Assembly: GCA_015484595.1 (NCBI GenBank)
Contig: WFMM01000095.1
Location: 1 to 48,795 of the forward strand
Length of the DNA stretch: 48,795 bases
From: Nitrospirota bacterium
Lineage (GTDB): Bacteria; Nitrospirota; Thermodesulfovibrionia; Thermodesulfovibrionales; JdFR-85
Direction of reading: 5' to 3'
The translations under genes and the position numbers were made by a program. The notes beneath the pieces were generated by a model, which was not told the DNA's origin, made no database searches, and saw only the letters and a program-made list of their open reading frames with translations. Shown here in pieces: positions 1 to 9,217 of this stretch. Position 1 is the first letter of the stretch. Every line of letters starts with the position of its first letter.

Positions 1-1
1 A

Positions 2-265
2 AAGGGCAGTGCCTACTATGCACCGGCAGCATCTACCTTTCAGATGGTGCGTGCCATCTTGCTTGACGAAAAAAGACTTCTTCCTGCAGCAGCCTATCTA
101 AGAGGAGAGTACGGAGTTGAAGGTATATACATGGGAGTGCCTGTTGTGCTTGGTGCTGAAGGGGTAGAAAAGGTCGTGGAGCTAAGCCTGACAGACCAAG
201 AAAAACAGGCACTTCAGCGGTCTGTTGAGGCAGTCAGGGCACTGGTGGAGAAATTAAGAATATAG
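2..265 (+). CDS. mdh: malate dehydrogenase, C-terminal part (5' truncated by window edge)
   Basis: Frame 2 reads KGSAYYAPAASTFQMVRAILLDEKRLLPAAAYLRGEYGVEGIYMGVPVVLGAEGVEKVVEL, typical of the MDH C-terminus. Confidence 0.9.
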   Translation, partial: KGSAYYAPAASTFQMVRAILLDEKRLLPAAAYLRGEYGVEGIYMGVPVVLGAEGVEKVVELSLTDQEKQALQRSVEAVRALVEKLRI

Positions 266-268
266 TGA

Positions 269-341
269 AACGCAATGAACGCTATTAACGCGACTAACGC
301 AATCAACGCTAATAACGCTATTAACGCAAATAACCCAATAA
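269..341 (+). repeat. 9-bp-period tandem repeat (reverse orientation of TTNNTNGCG units)
   Basis: Reverse complement parses as ttatttgcg ttaatagcg ttattagcg ttgattgcg ttagtcgcg ttaatagcg ttcattgcg. Confidence 0.85.
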
Positions 342-356
342 AGAGGAGGTTTATGA

Positions 357-776
357 ATGGAAAGAACGCTGTCTATTGTCAAACCTGATGGAGTGAAGAA
401 GGGAGTCATTGGAGAGGTTATCAAAAGGTATGAATCAGCAGGTCTTAAAATCGCAGCCCTAAAGATGCTCTGGATGACAAAGGAAGAGGCAAAGGGGTTT
501 TACATTGTCCATAAGGATAAGCCCTTTTACGATAGCCTCACTGACTTCATGTCCGAAGGACCCATTGTGGTAATGGTGGTTGAGGGTGAAGGTGCGATAT
601 CAAAGGTAAGGGAGATAATGGGTGCAACCAACCCGAAAGAGGCAGCACCTGGAACAATAAGGGCGGATTTTGCCTCTGACATAGAGAGAAATATCGTCCA
701 TGGCTCTGACTCCCCTCAGTCAGCCCAGTTTGAGGTAAGCTACTTCTTTTCAGAGCTTGAGATAATGAAGGCTTAA
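357..776 (+). CDS. ndk: nucleoside diphosphate kinase
   Basis: [26 protein letters not shown]...[18 protein letters not shown]...NIVHGSDS active-site motif. Confidence 0.97.
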   Translation: MERTLSIVKPDGVKKGVIGEVIKRYESAGLKIAALKMLWMTKEEAKGFYIVHKDKPFYDSLTDFMSEGPIVVMVVEGEGAISKVREIMGATNPKEAAPGTIRADFASDIERNIVHGSDSPQSAQFEVSYFFSELEIMKA

Positions 777-815
777 GGGTAGGGGGCTGTCCCCCTTACT
801 CTGAACAGTCTCCTG

Positions 816-1616
816 TCAGGGTGTCCTCAGTATTGCCCTGAAAACCTCTGAGGCAGCCCTTCTGTCAATCTCTTTTAGTTTCTGATAGATGTTTAAGGCA
901 TCATCCTTTAACCCAAGGGCCAGGTAGGCATAGGCTGTCCCGGCAAGGGCGTCACTGTATCGGGGTCTTAACTTAAGGGCCCGTTCAAAGTCAAAGAGGG
1001 CCTCTCTGGGACGATTACTAAAAAGCAGGGCGTAACCTGCACCGTTAAAATACTCCGGTACATGATCATTAAGAGAGATGGCCTTTGAGAAGTTTTTGAA
1101 TGCCTCGTCGTAACGGGACTCCTTAAGGTTTACTGCACCAAGAAGCCCGTATAAACTGTGGATTTCTCCAAACTGCCTGAATGCCTCCTGTATCATACCA
1201 CGTGCCTTTGTGAGTTTGCCCTTTGAGATAAGCTCGTTTATCTCTGTAAGTCTCTCATTAAGAAGAGATTGCTCTGGACTAAAAAGCTCTACAATCTCAC
1301 GGGCGCCTCTGGTCTTGATGATACTGCCTTCTTTTATAACCCTCTTTACCTTCTTTAGTAAACTTCGGGCCTCTCTTATATTCCTGAACTTACCCATCCT
1401 CACAATGTAGAGCCTTCCTGACCTTTCAATCCTGAGAAACCTCAACTGCTCTTGCTCAAGTTTTTCTTTTAAAAGGTTAAACTGCTTTTTTGCATTTCTT
1501 AGGTGATGAAAGGCACCGGTCTGAATTGAAAAGAAGTCTCCACTTTTTGATGCCTCAACAGGGGATGAAAGAAGTGTCAAAAGCACCAGAAAAAGCATAG
1601 TGATGCTCTTTTTCAT
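816..1616 (-). CDS. SPOR-domain/TPR-repeat exported protein
   Basis: Signal-peptide-like N-terminus, SPOR-like repeat (FSIQTGAFHHLRNAKKQFNLLK), C-terminal TPR units. Confidence 0.75.
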   Translation of the reverse strand: MKKSITMLFLVLLTLLSSPVEASKSGDFFSIQTGAFHHLRNAKKQFNLLKEKLEQEQLRFLRIERSGRLYIVRMGKFRNIREARSLLKKVKRVIKEGSIIKTRGAREIVELFSPEQSLLNERLTEINELISKGKLTKARGMIQEAFRQFGEIHSLYGLLGAVNLKESRYDEAFKNFSKAISLNDHVPEYFNGAGYALLFSNRPREALFDFERALKLRPRYSDALAGTAYAYLALGLKDDALNIYQKLKEIDRRAASEVFRAILRTP

Positions 1617-1684
1617 GTATTTATTTATAATGCTTTAAAGGTGCTTCTGTAAAGACTTAGGTGGTTTAGGTTAAAATATTCATC

Positions 1685-3298
1685 ATGAAGCGGGTGGTGC
1701 TTTTAGGCTTTCTGATTTTAATCTTGACGGTCGTTGCTGCTTACACAAAACAGCATGACGATGAAAGACCTGCCTATGGAGATTCCCTCGTGGTGGGCTC
1801 CATTGGTGAGCCAAGCATACTGATACCCATGCTTGCCGGAGACAGCGCCTCCCATGAAGTGGCAGGTCTTATATTCAACGGGCTTGTTAAGTACGATACA
1901 GACCTTTCCATAATAGGAGACCTTGCAGAATCCTGGGACATATCAAAGGATGGTCTTACTATAACATTTCACCTCCGTAAAGGTGTCAGGTGGACAGACG
2001 GTGTGGAATTTACTGCAAGGGATGTGATGTTTGGCTACAGGACTATCATTGACCCCAAAACACCCACTGCCTATAAGGAGGACTTTCTTCAGGTAAAAAA
2101 GGCAGAGGTGCTTGATAAATATACCTTCAGAGTCACCTATAAAAAGCCCTTTGCTCCTGCACTGAGCAGCTGGGGAAACCTGCCCATTCTGCCTGAGCAT
2201 CTACTGAGGGGAAAGGACATCACGAAGACCAAGTTTGGCCGTAACCCTGTTGGTATGGGGCCTTTTATCTTTCAAAAGTGGGTCCCAGGGCAGAGGATCA
2301 TCTTAAAGGCTAACCCTGATTACTTTGAGGGCAGACCCTACCTGAATTACTACATCTACAGGATAATACCTGACCAGGCAACCATGTTTATGGAGCTTCA
2401 GACAGGCGGAGTGGACATGATGGGCCTTACCCCCATTCAGTACAGAAGGCAGACCAATACCGAGTATTTCAGAAAGAACTTTCAGAAGTTTCGCTATCCT
2501 GTTTTTGCATACACCTATCTTGGTTTTAACCTTAAGCATCCCTTTTTCAAAGATGTAAGGGTAAGACGGGCCATAGCCTATGCCATAGACAAACAGGAGA
2601 TTATTGATGTGGTCCTCTTCGGGCTCGGCACTGTAGCGACAGGCCCCTATGTGCCAAACACCTGGCCCTATAATCCAGATGTAAAGAGATACGAATACAA
2701 TCCTGCAAAGGCCCGTAAACTGCTTGCGGAGGCAGGCTGGCGCGACACTGACGGCGATGGATGGCTTGACAAGGATGGCAGGAGGTTTGAGTTTACCATT
2801 ATAACCAACATGGGTAACAGCCTCCGCGAAAGGACTGCCACCATTATCCAGTGGCGGCTAAAACAGATTGGCATCAAGGTAAACATAAGACTCTTGGAGT
2901 GGAGCACCTTTATAAACGAGTTTATCGACAAAAGAAGATTTGAGGCGGTCATACTTGGCTGGTCAATTGGGCTTGACCCTGACCAGTACGACATATGGCA
3001 TTCAAGCAAGACAGGTGAAAAGGAATTTAACTTTATATCCTATAAAAACCCCGAAGTAGATAGACTCCTTGAAGAAGGAAGAAGGACCTTTGATATTGAA
3101 AAGAGGAAGAGGGCCTACTACAGGATACAGGAGATCCTCGCAGAGGATGTCCCCTATGTGTTTCTCTATGTGCCTGATGCACTGCCGATTGTTCACAGGA
3201 GATTCAGGGGCATAAAACCCTCTCCAATAGGGATAACCTATAATCTGCACAGGTGGTATGTGCCACGGAGTCTGCAGCGTCACAGGATGCTACCCTGA
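1685..3298 (+). CDS. oligopeptide/dipeptide ABC transporter substrate-binding protein (SBP_bac_5)
   Basis: LAESWDISKDGLTITFHLRKGVRWTDGVEFTARDV motif and overall length. Confidence 0.93.
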   Translation: MKRVVLLGFLILILTVVAAYTKQHDDERPAYGDSLVVGSIGEPSILIPMLAGDSASHEVAGLIFNGLVKYDTDLSIIGDLAESWDISKDGLTITFHLRKGVRWTDGVEFTARDVMFGYRTIIDPKTPTAYKEDFLQVKKAEVLDKYTFRVTYKKPFAPALSSWGNLPILPEHLLRGKDITKTKFGRNPVGMGPFIFQKWVPGQRIILKANPDYFEGRPYLNYYIYRIIPDQATMFMELQTGGVDMMGLTPIQYRRQTNTEYFRKNFQKFRYPVFAYTYLGFNLKHPFFKDVRVRRAIAYAIDKQEIIDVVLFGLGTVATGPYVPNTWPYNPDVKRYEYNPAKARKLLAEAGWRDTDGDGWLDKDGRRFEFTIITNMGNSLRERTATIIQWRLKQIGIKVNIRLLEWSTFINEFIDKRRFEAVILGWSIGLDPDQYDIWHSSKTGEKEFNFISYKNPEVDRLLEEGRRTFDIEKRKRAYYRIQEILAEDVPYVFLYVPDALPIVHRRFRGIKPSPIGITYNLHRWYVPRSLQRHRMLP

Positions 3299-3341
3299 AA
3301 AAAGGATAGACCCATCACACTGTTTTAAAGGCTACTGATGC

Positions 3342-4169
3342 TTAGAGTTCTGAAAGGATGGATGACATCTGTGAGAGGTCTTCCGTTGACTGCTCTCTGA
3401 TGTTTGATAGTTTTTCCTCTGTCAGGTCAAGCTCAAGCATTATTGCGTCGTGCTCCTCTGTCCAGTAACCATCGTCTTCAAACTTGGGAAAGAAGTTTCT
3501 TGACAGTGCCTCTGCAAAGGATACCACTGCCACCACTTTCTTATAACTGTCTGCCTTTGAAGGGGTGTGGTGATACCTCACTGCATAAATCAGGGGCTCA
3601 GGCAGGAAGGCCCTTTTTAAAAACTCAGCCCCGATGGAAGGGTGATGTATTCCGAAATAGTCTAACTCCTGAATAATCAGGTCATCCGAGTCAATAATCT
3701 GGAGATATCTGTCCCTGTCTATGGTGAGAAGCACTACCCTGCCGATGTCGTGAAGAAGCCCTGCAACGAATACCTCAGATGCCTCCACATCGGCTACATG
3801 TTCGGATATCTTTGAGCCAATAACTGCCACCTCGTTTGAGTGTTTCCAGAGGTTGTTGACCGACTTTCTGCTGTGTTTACCAAGGAGTTTAAAGATGCTG
3901 GTTCCAAGACAGAGACCCTTTACGAGGTCGTAACCAAGGAGCATGATTGCCTGTTCAATTGACCTTACATTGCCAGGGATACCGAAGTAGGGGGAGTTGG
4001 CAACCCTGAGGATCTTTTCAACAAGGGACTGATCATGTTTGATAACCCTTGCAAGGTCATTAAAGGTGGAGTTTTCGTCTTGCAGCACATCAAGTAGTTC
4101 CCTGAAAATATCAGGTAATGTTGGAAGGTCTTTAATTTTGTTTAGATTTATCTTTGTGCTTGCAGTCAC
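3342..4169 (-). CDS. HDOD domain protein
   Basis: LPTLPDIFRELLDVL...VANSPYFGIPGNVRSIEQAIMLLG...GLLHDIGRVVL. Confidence 0.88.
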   Translation of the reverse strand: MTASTKINLNKIKDLPTLPDIFRELLDVLQDENSTFNDLARVIKHDQSLVEKILRVANSPYFGIPGNVRSIEQAIMLLGYDLVKGLCLGTSIFKLLGKHSRKSVNNLWKHSNEVAVIGSKISEHVADVEASEVFVAGLLHDIGRVVLLTIDRDRYLQIIDSDDLIIQELDYFGIHHPSIGAEFLKRAFLPEPLIYAVRYHHTPSKADSYKKVVAVVSFAEALSRNFFPKFEDDGYWTEEHDAIMLELDLTEEKLSNIREQSTEDLSQMSSILSEL

Positions 4170-4648
4170 TGATAATTCCTTTCTGTTTCAGGCCTTAGCA
4201 GTTCTTCGCAGTTTAGTATGATAACAGTTTTGTCTTTAAGGTTACCCAGGCCCTCTATAAACCTGCTGTTTTTACCGTTTTTTATGTCCGGTTTTGGCTC
4301 GATCATTTCACCTGGGATGTCAACGACCTTTGACAGACTATCCACTATTAAACCTGCTGTAGAATCACTGCTTTCAACCACGATGATAAGACCTTCTTTC
4401 CTCTGTCCGTCGTCTTCGAGAAAAAACCTCTTTTTCATGTTTATTATGGGAACTATCCTTCCTCTTAGGTTTGTAACCCCCTCAATGTATTCAGCACAGT
4501 TGGGTACAGGGGTGATGTCATAGTGTTTGATTATTTCCAACACATTTCTGATGTCAATACCGTAAAGTTCTGGGCCGATAAAGAAAGTTACAGTCTGTAC
4601 TGACTCACGGGATTGCTTTTTCTGATTATCAAATACTGTTGTTTCCAT
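4166..4648 (-). CDS. cheW: chemotaxis protein CheW
   Basis: FFIGPELYGIDIRNVLEIIKHYDITPVPN...GVTNLRGRIVPIINMKKRF. Confidence 0.92.
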   Translation of the reverse strand: METTVFDNQKKQSRESVQTVTFFIGPELYGIDIRNVLEIIKHYDITPVPNCAEYIEGVTNLRGRIVPIINMKKRFFLEDDGQRKEGLIIVVESSDSTAGLIVDSLSKVVDIPGEMIEPKPDIKNGKNSRFIEGLGNLKDKTVIILNCEELLRPETERNYQ

Positions 4649-4688
4649 ACTATGATCCTCTTTTTGTTTTTAAGTGTCTTTACTTGTT

Positions 4689-4715
4689 ATATCGGTCAAA
4701 GTTCTCAAAACTTTA
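4689..4715 (-). promoter_or_regulatory. sigma28 (FliA) promoter for cheW-HDOD
   Basis: Minus strand reads TAAAGTTT-N11-ACCGATAT (consensus TAAAGTTT-N11-GCCGATAA), upstream of cheW. Confidence 0.85.
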
Positions 4716-4720
4716 ATAAT

Positions 4721-4755
4721 AAAAAGGGCTGGCCGCCGGGGGGAGCGACCAGCCA
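4721..4755 (-). terminator. rho-independent terminator after cheB
   Basis: Minus strand GGCTGG...CCAGCC stem followed by CTTTTTATT. Confidence 0.75.
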
Positions 4756-4785
4756 AGAACGGAGGGGGAAGGGGAGATAGGAGGG

Positions 4786-5853
4786 TTAGACAGAGTTTAT
4801 AATCTCATAGGCAATCTCTGTTAAAGGAACAATCCTGTCGGCAAGCCCTGCTTCAACAATTGCCTTTGGCATGCCGTAGATCGTGCAGCTGTCTTTATCC
4901 TGTACAATTGATCTGCCGCCTCCTGCTTTGATCCTCTTAACACCCTGCAGGCCATCGTGTCCCATTCCGGTAAGTATCACTGCAAGGGTGGTTGATGGAA
5001 AGATCTTTGAAGCAGAGATTAATAGCATGTCAACCGATGGTTTATAGATTGCCTTTGCTGCCTCTTCAACCAATTTAATTTTTATGTTTTGTTTTGAGTT
5101 TCCAGTAACTATCATGTGCTTGCCACCTGGGGCTATGAGCACCTTGCCTGGTATTACAAGTTCACCGTCTTCTGCCTCTTTAACCTGAAGCACTGAGAGT
5201 TCGTTCAATCTTTCTGCAAGCACCTTTGTAAACTTTGGTGGCATGTGCTGGGCTACTACAACCGGAACCGGGAGGTTTTTAGGTAACAGGGGTATGATCT
5301 TTTGTAATGCCCTTGGGCCACCTGTGGAGGAGCCAATAACGATCAGGTCTGTAGTAACTGACTTGCCTTCTACTTCCGTGGAAGTGTATTTAGATTGCAA
5401 AGGTTCAGTCCTTTGTGGTTCTTTTACATTAGAGCCTGAGGCCTGCTTTATTTTGCTAATCAGCTCTTCTTTGATGTTAAGTATGTTGATAGAGCCTTCT
5501 GAGATGTTTTTTGGAATAAAATCCACTGCCCCCAGTTCCAGTGCCTTGAGGGTCTCCACTGCACCCTCTGTGGTATAGGCACTAATCATAACGACCGGCG
5601 TGGGCTGCTTGTCCATGATAAGTCTCAATGCTTCAAGACCATTCATCCTGGGCATCTCCACATCCAGTGTAATCACATCAGGCCTCAGCGAGATGGTTTT
5701 ATCTACTGCTTCAACTCCGTCTCTTGCTGTGCCTATCACCTGCAGGGCAGGGTCAGAGCTTATCATCCTTGAAATGGCACTCCTCATAAAGGCTGAGTCA
5801 TCCACGATGAGGACTCTTATCTTTCCGTTCATTTTAGACATACTGTGCCTCAC
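4786..5853 (-). CDS. cheB: protein-glutamate methylesterase CheB (REC + CheB_methylest)
   Basis: RVLIVDDSAFMRSAISRMI; VIGSSTGGPRALQKIIPLLP; GKVLIAPGGKHM; VILTGMGHDG. Confidence 0.96.
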   Translation of the reverse strand: MRHSMSKMNGKIRVLIVDDSAFMRSAISRMISSDPALQVIGTARDGVEAVDKTISLRPDVITLDVEMPRMNGLEALRLIMDKQPTPVVMISAYTTEGAVETLKALELGAVDFIPKNISEGSINILNIKEELISKIKQASGSNVKEPQRTEPLQSKYTSTEVEGKSVTTDLIVIGSSTGGPRALQKIIPLLPKNLPVPVVVAQHMPPKFTKVLAERLNELSVLQVKEAEDGELVIPGKVLIAPGGKHMIVTGNSKQNIKIKLVEEAAKAIYKPSVDMLLISASKIFPSTTLAVILTGMGHDGLQGVKRIKAGGGRSIVQDKDSCTIYGMPKAIVEAGLADRIVPLTEIAYEIINSV

Positions 5854-7612
5854 CCTGTTTGATGAATTCCATGGCGGCAGGTATGTCTATTATCAATACT
5901 ACTTTTCCTTCGCCTGTAATGGTTGCACCAGCAAAGATGTTTGAGTCGTTGAGGTTGATTATGTTTCCTTCAATTGATTTGATTACCACCTCATCCTGAC
6001 CCACCAGTCTATCCACTGCTATACCGAACCTTCTGTCGTAAGACTGGACGACTACCACATAGTGACTGTCAGCTCCATTTGAATGGTTAAATCCGATAAG
6101 CTCTGACAGTCTGACAATGGGCAGTATCTCACCTCTTAACTTTATTATCTCCTGACCATCTACTGATGAGATTTCAGAGTTATCTATCCTTACGGCTTCA
6201 AGTACAGAGGTGATGGGTATCGCATATACCATATTGTTTACCTCAACCATCAGGGTCTGGATAATCGCAAGTGTTAGTGGAAGCTTAATGGTGAACTTTG
6301 TTCCTCTGCCTTGCTGAGTCAGAGTATCTATAGAACCATTGATTCTTGCAAGATTTGTTTTTACAACATCCATCCCAACCCCTCTTCCTGATACATCGGT
6401 AACTTTGTCTGCCGTTGAAAACCCAGGGTGGAATATAAATTCAGTCAGTTCCCTTTCGCTTAGGAGTTCTGCTTCTTCAGGGCTGACTATGCCTTTTTCC
6501 ACTGCCTTTTTCCTGACCTTCTCAAGGTTTATTCCCCTTCCGTCGTCAAGCACAGATATGACGATGTTGTTTCCTTCCTGTGATGCAGACAGTATTATCT
6601 TTCCTGTCGTGGGTTTATTGAGTTTCTTCCTTTCCTCAGGGGGCTCTATCCCATGGTCAATTGCATTTCTTATAAGGTGAACCAGGGGGTCAGCGATGTT
6701 TTCAATCACTGACTTGTCAACCTCTGTTTCTTCACCTCTGATGATTAGCTCAATCTCCTTTCCATGGGAACGGGCAAGGTCTCTTACCATCCTTGGAAAA
6801 CGATTAAATACCTTCTTGACAGGTTGCATCCTTGTTTTCATAACTGCAGTTTGAAGCTCTGTGGATATTAGCTGGAGAAACTCTGCAGCCTCATTGAGGT
6901 TTATAACATCTGGGTCATTAGGGTATTTATCTGCAAGAACATTTGATAGCTTTGTCAAGCGATTTTTCCCTAAAACCAGCTCTCCCACAAGATTAAATAC
7001 TGTGTCAAGTCTCTCTACATCTACCCTTATGGTTTTTTCCACCTGTGGTTTGTCTTTATGCTCCTCTGTGTCCTGCTTCAGGGGAGCCTTCAGGGCTGTG
7101 TCGATTTTCTGATTTGATGACACAACAGAGGCGACTTTCTTATCTTCCCTTTGTGCTTCTGACTCAACTTTAGATTCTGGATCTTCTTTTATTTCATCTT
7201 TTTTAATCGGTTCAGAAATAGGTGTCTGACCTTCTTCGATCTTTTTTAGCTTTGTAAGCAAGCTATCTATATCTTCAGGGGTCTTGTCGTTGTTTTTTAC
7301 CTTGTCAACCAGTATCTTTAATTTATCAACTGACTCTAAAATTACATCTGTTATCTCTGGTGAAGGTGAAAGTAAACCGTCTCTTAGTTTTTTAAGCACA
7401 TTTTCCGATGCATGTGAAAGATCAACTATCTGATTTAGACCTAAAAATCCTGCTGCACCCTTAATGGTATGAACTGCACGGAATATTTCGTTTATCAGGT
7501 CTTTGTTGGACTGGTCCTTTTCAAGCTCAACAAACTTTTCGTCCAGTGCCTCTAAGATCTCCTCTGTTTCTACAATAAAGTCCTGCAGGATTTCATCCAT
7601 CTCAGAAGACAT
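5834..7612 (-). CDS. cheA: chemotaxis histidine kinase CheA
   Basis: Hpt IFRAVHTIKGAAGFLG; VGELVLGKNRL; DPLVHLIRNAIDHGIEPPEER; C-terminal CheW-like domain. Confidence 0.96.
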   Translation of the reverse strand: MSSEMDEILQDFIVETEEILEALDEKFVELEKDQSNKDLINEIFRAVHTIKGAAGFLGLNQIVDLSHASENVLKKLRDGLLSPSPEITDVILESVDKLKILVDKVKNNDKTPEDIDSLLTKLKKIEEGQTPISEPIKKDEIKEDPESKVESEAQREDKKVASVVSSNQKIDTALKAPLKQDTEEHKDKPQVEKTIRVDVERLDTVFNLVGELVLGKNRLTKLSNVLADKYPNDPDVINLNEAAEFLQLISTELQTAVMKTRMQPVKKVFNRFPRMVRDLARSHGKEIELIIRGEETEVDKSVIENIADPLVHLIRNAIDHGIEPPEERKKLNKPTTGKIILSASQEGNNIVISVLDDGRGINLEKVRKKAVEKGIVSPEEAELLSERELTEFIFHPGFSTADKVTDVSGRGVGMDVVKTNLARINGSIDTLTQQGRGTKFTIKLPLTLAIIQTLMVEVNNMVYAIPITSVLEAVRIDNSEISSVDGQEIIKLRGEILPIVRLSELIGFNHSNGADSHYVVVVQSYDRRFGIAVDRLVGQDEVVIKSIEGNIINLNDSNIFAGATITGEGKVVLIIDIPAAMEFIKQGEAQYV

Positions 7613-7625
7613 GACTTTCCTCCCA

Positions 7626-8015
7626 TCAGTTTTTCAGTCTTTCGTATATCTGCTCAATCTTTTGCTTCATGGTCTCAGCTGTAAAGGGCTTGACGATGTA
7701 GTTGTTCACCCCTGCCTTTATTGCCTCTATTACCTTGGATTTTTCAGCCTCTGCAGTGACCATCAAAACAGGGGTTGACTTAAGGTTTGAATCAGCCCTT
7801 ATCTCTTTAAGCATCTCGAGCCCATCCTTAACAGGCATATTCCAGTCAGAGACCACAAAGTCGAATTTATCAGAGCGGAGCTTCTTTAATGCCTCCTCAC
7901 CGTTTTCAGCTTCTTCGATGTTGGTGAATCCGAGTTGCTGAAGCACATTTTTTACTATCTTTCGCATGGTGGCAAAATCGTCAACCACGAGTATCTTAAT
8001 TCCACTGTCAAACAT
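7626..8015 (-). CDS. cheY: CheY response regulator
   Basis: Canonical REC: KILVVDDFATMRKIVKNVL...FVVSDWNMPVKDG...VTAEAE...YIVKPF. Confidence 0.94.
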   Translation of the reverse strand: MFDSGIKILVVDDFATMRKIVKNVLQQLGFTNIEEAENGEEALKKLRSDKFDFVVSDWNMPVKDGLEMLKEIRADSNLKSTPVLMVTAEAEKSKVIEAIKAGVNNYIVKPFTAETMKQKIEQIYERLKN

Positions 8016-8018
8016 GGC

Positions 8019-8396
8019 TCACCTCCCTGTATTAGGAACTTTTAAGATGTTCTTTATGGTCATGTTTACCATTGTCTCGGTAAGAGGCTTTATCAGGAAT
8101 GCGTCTGCCCCTTCCTGTATTGCAACATTTTTCTCTGCTTCATCATCTATGTACGAGGTTATAATCACAGGTGTGTCGGATTGGTAATCCTTTCGGATGG
8201 TTCTTAGGAGCTCAATTCCGTTTAGATAGGGCATATCCAGTGCTGAAACCACTACATCAAAGGGACCTTCCTTTACAAACTTCTCAAGCGCCTCTATGCC
8301 ACCAGTTGCACAGACGACCTGGTGGCCTTTGCCTTTTAGGTAAAGTGATACAATCTCAGCAGTTGTCACATCTTCCTCTGTTACCAAGACCTTCAT
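8019..8396 (-). CDS. CheY-like receiver lacking the phospho-acceptor Asp (pseudo-receiver)
   Basis: REC fold MKVLVTEEDVTTAEIVSLYL...DVVVSALDMPYLNG...FLIKPLT; aligned with cheY VVSDWNMP, the Asp is Ala. Confidence 0.85.
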   Translation of the reverse strand: MKVLVTEEDVTTAEIVSLYLKGKGHQVVCATGGIEALEKFVKEGPFDVVVSALDMPYLNGIELLRTIRKDYQSDTPVIITSYIDDEAEKNVAIQEGADAFLIKPLTETMVNMTIKNILKVPNTGR

Positions 8397-9217
8397 CCTG
8401 TAACCTTCCTGTAAACCACTGTGTGGTCAATCATCAGTGGTTTAAAAAGGGTTGTTACATTGTGCAGACTCTCGGATACGCCTACAAAGAGATAACCTGC
8501 ATCCTTCATGAGGTCATAAAGAACACTCAGGACCTTCTTCTTTGCCTCATCATCAAAATATATAAGCACATTTCTTAAAAACACTATATCCACATTTCTT
8601 ACAAAGCACATCTGTTTTTCGTCTATCAGGTTTATCTGATAGAGCTTTATCATTCTTTTAATATTATCGGAGATTTTGTAGAAATCATTAGACTCGGTAA
8701 AGTATTTTTTCAGTATATGAGATGGAACCTTTCTGATAGAATAGGAGCTGTAGATGCCCCTTCTGGCACTATTAAGGGCAGAATTGCTGATATCTGAAGC
8801 TATGATTTCAACCTTTGAAGGATTAATCTCTCTGTTTTCATTAATGAGTATTGCAATACTGTAGGGCTCTTCGCCTGTGGAGCAGGCGGCTGACCATATT
8901 CGAACCCTTTGCTGTTTTGATAAAAGCTCAGGGATGATCTTGTTTATTAACAGGTTTAATTGTTTGTCCTCTCTGAAAAAGTATGTTTCATTTGTGGTTA
9001 TAGCGTCAAAAAGATAATTCAGTTCTGACTGGTTCTTTCTGTATTTGAGCAGATATAGATAATCCTTAAAGCTGTCAAACTTGTTTTCTCTGAGCCTTTT
9101 CTGGAGGCGGTTTTCGAGTAAATACTTCTTGCTGTCCTGGATGTAGATTCCAGTTTGCTGATATACAAAGTCTCTTAACTCTAAGAAGGTATCCCTGTCA
9201 AGCTCATAGTGTACCAT
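8393..9217 (-). CDS. cheR: chemotaxis protein methyltransferase CheR
   Basis: TTNETYFFREDKQLNLL...IWSAACSTGEEPYSIAI...NVLIYFD. Confidence 0.96.
   Translation of the reverse strand: MVHYELDRDTFLELRDFVYQQTGIYIQDSKKYLLENRLQKRLRENKFDSFKDYLYLLKYRKNQSELNYLFDAITTNETYFFREDKQLNLLINKIIPELLSKQQRVRIWSAACSTGEEPYSIAILINENREINPSKVEIIASDISNSALNSARRGIYSSYSIRKVPSHILKKYFTESNDFYKISDNIKRMIKLYQINLIDEKQMCFVRNVDIVFLRNVLIYFDDEAKKKVLSVLYDLMKDAGYLFVGVSESLHNVTTLFKPLMIDHTVVYRKVTG

Noticed and set aside
5243-5578. Long ORFs antisense to cheB/cheA and others (e.g. 5243-5578 +, 6339-6680 +, 21520-21897 -, 22702-region minus ORFs)
   Set aside because: They lie entirely opposite strongly supported genes, have composition expected from codon-shadow ORFs (Ser/Leu-rich), and lack SD or recognisable motifs.
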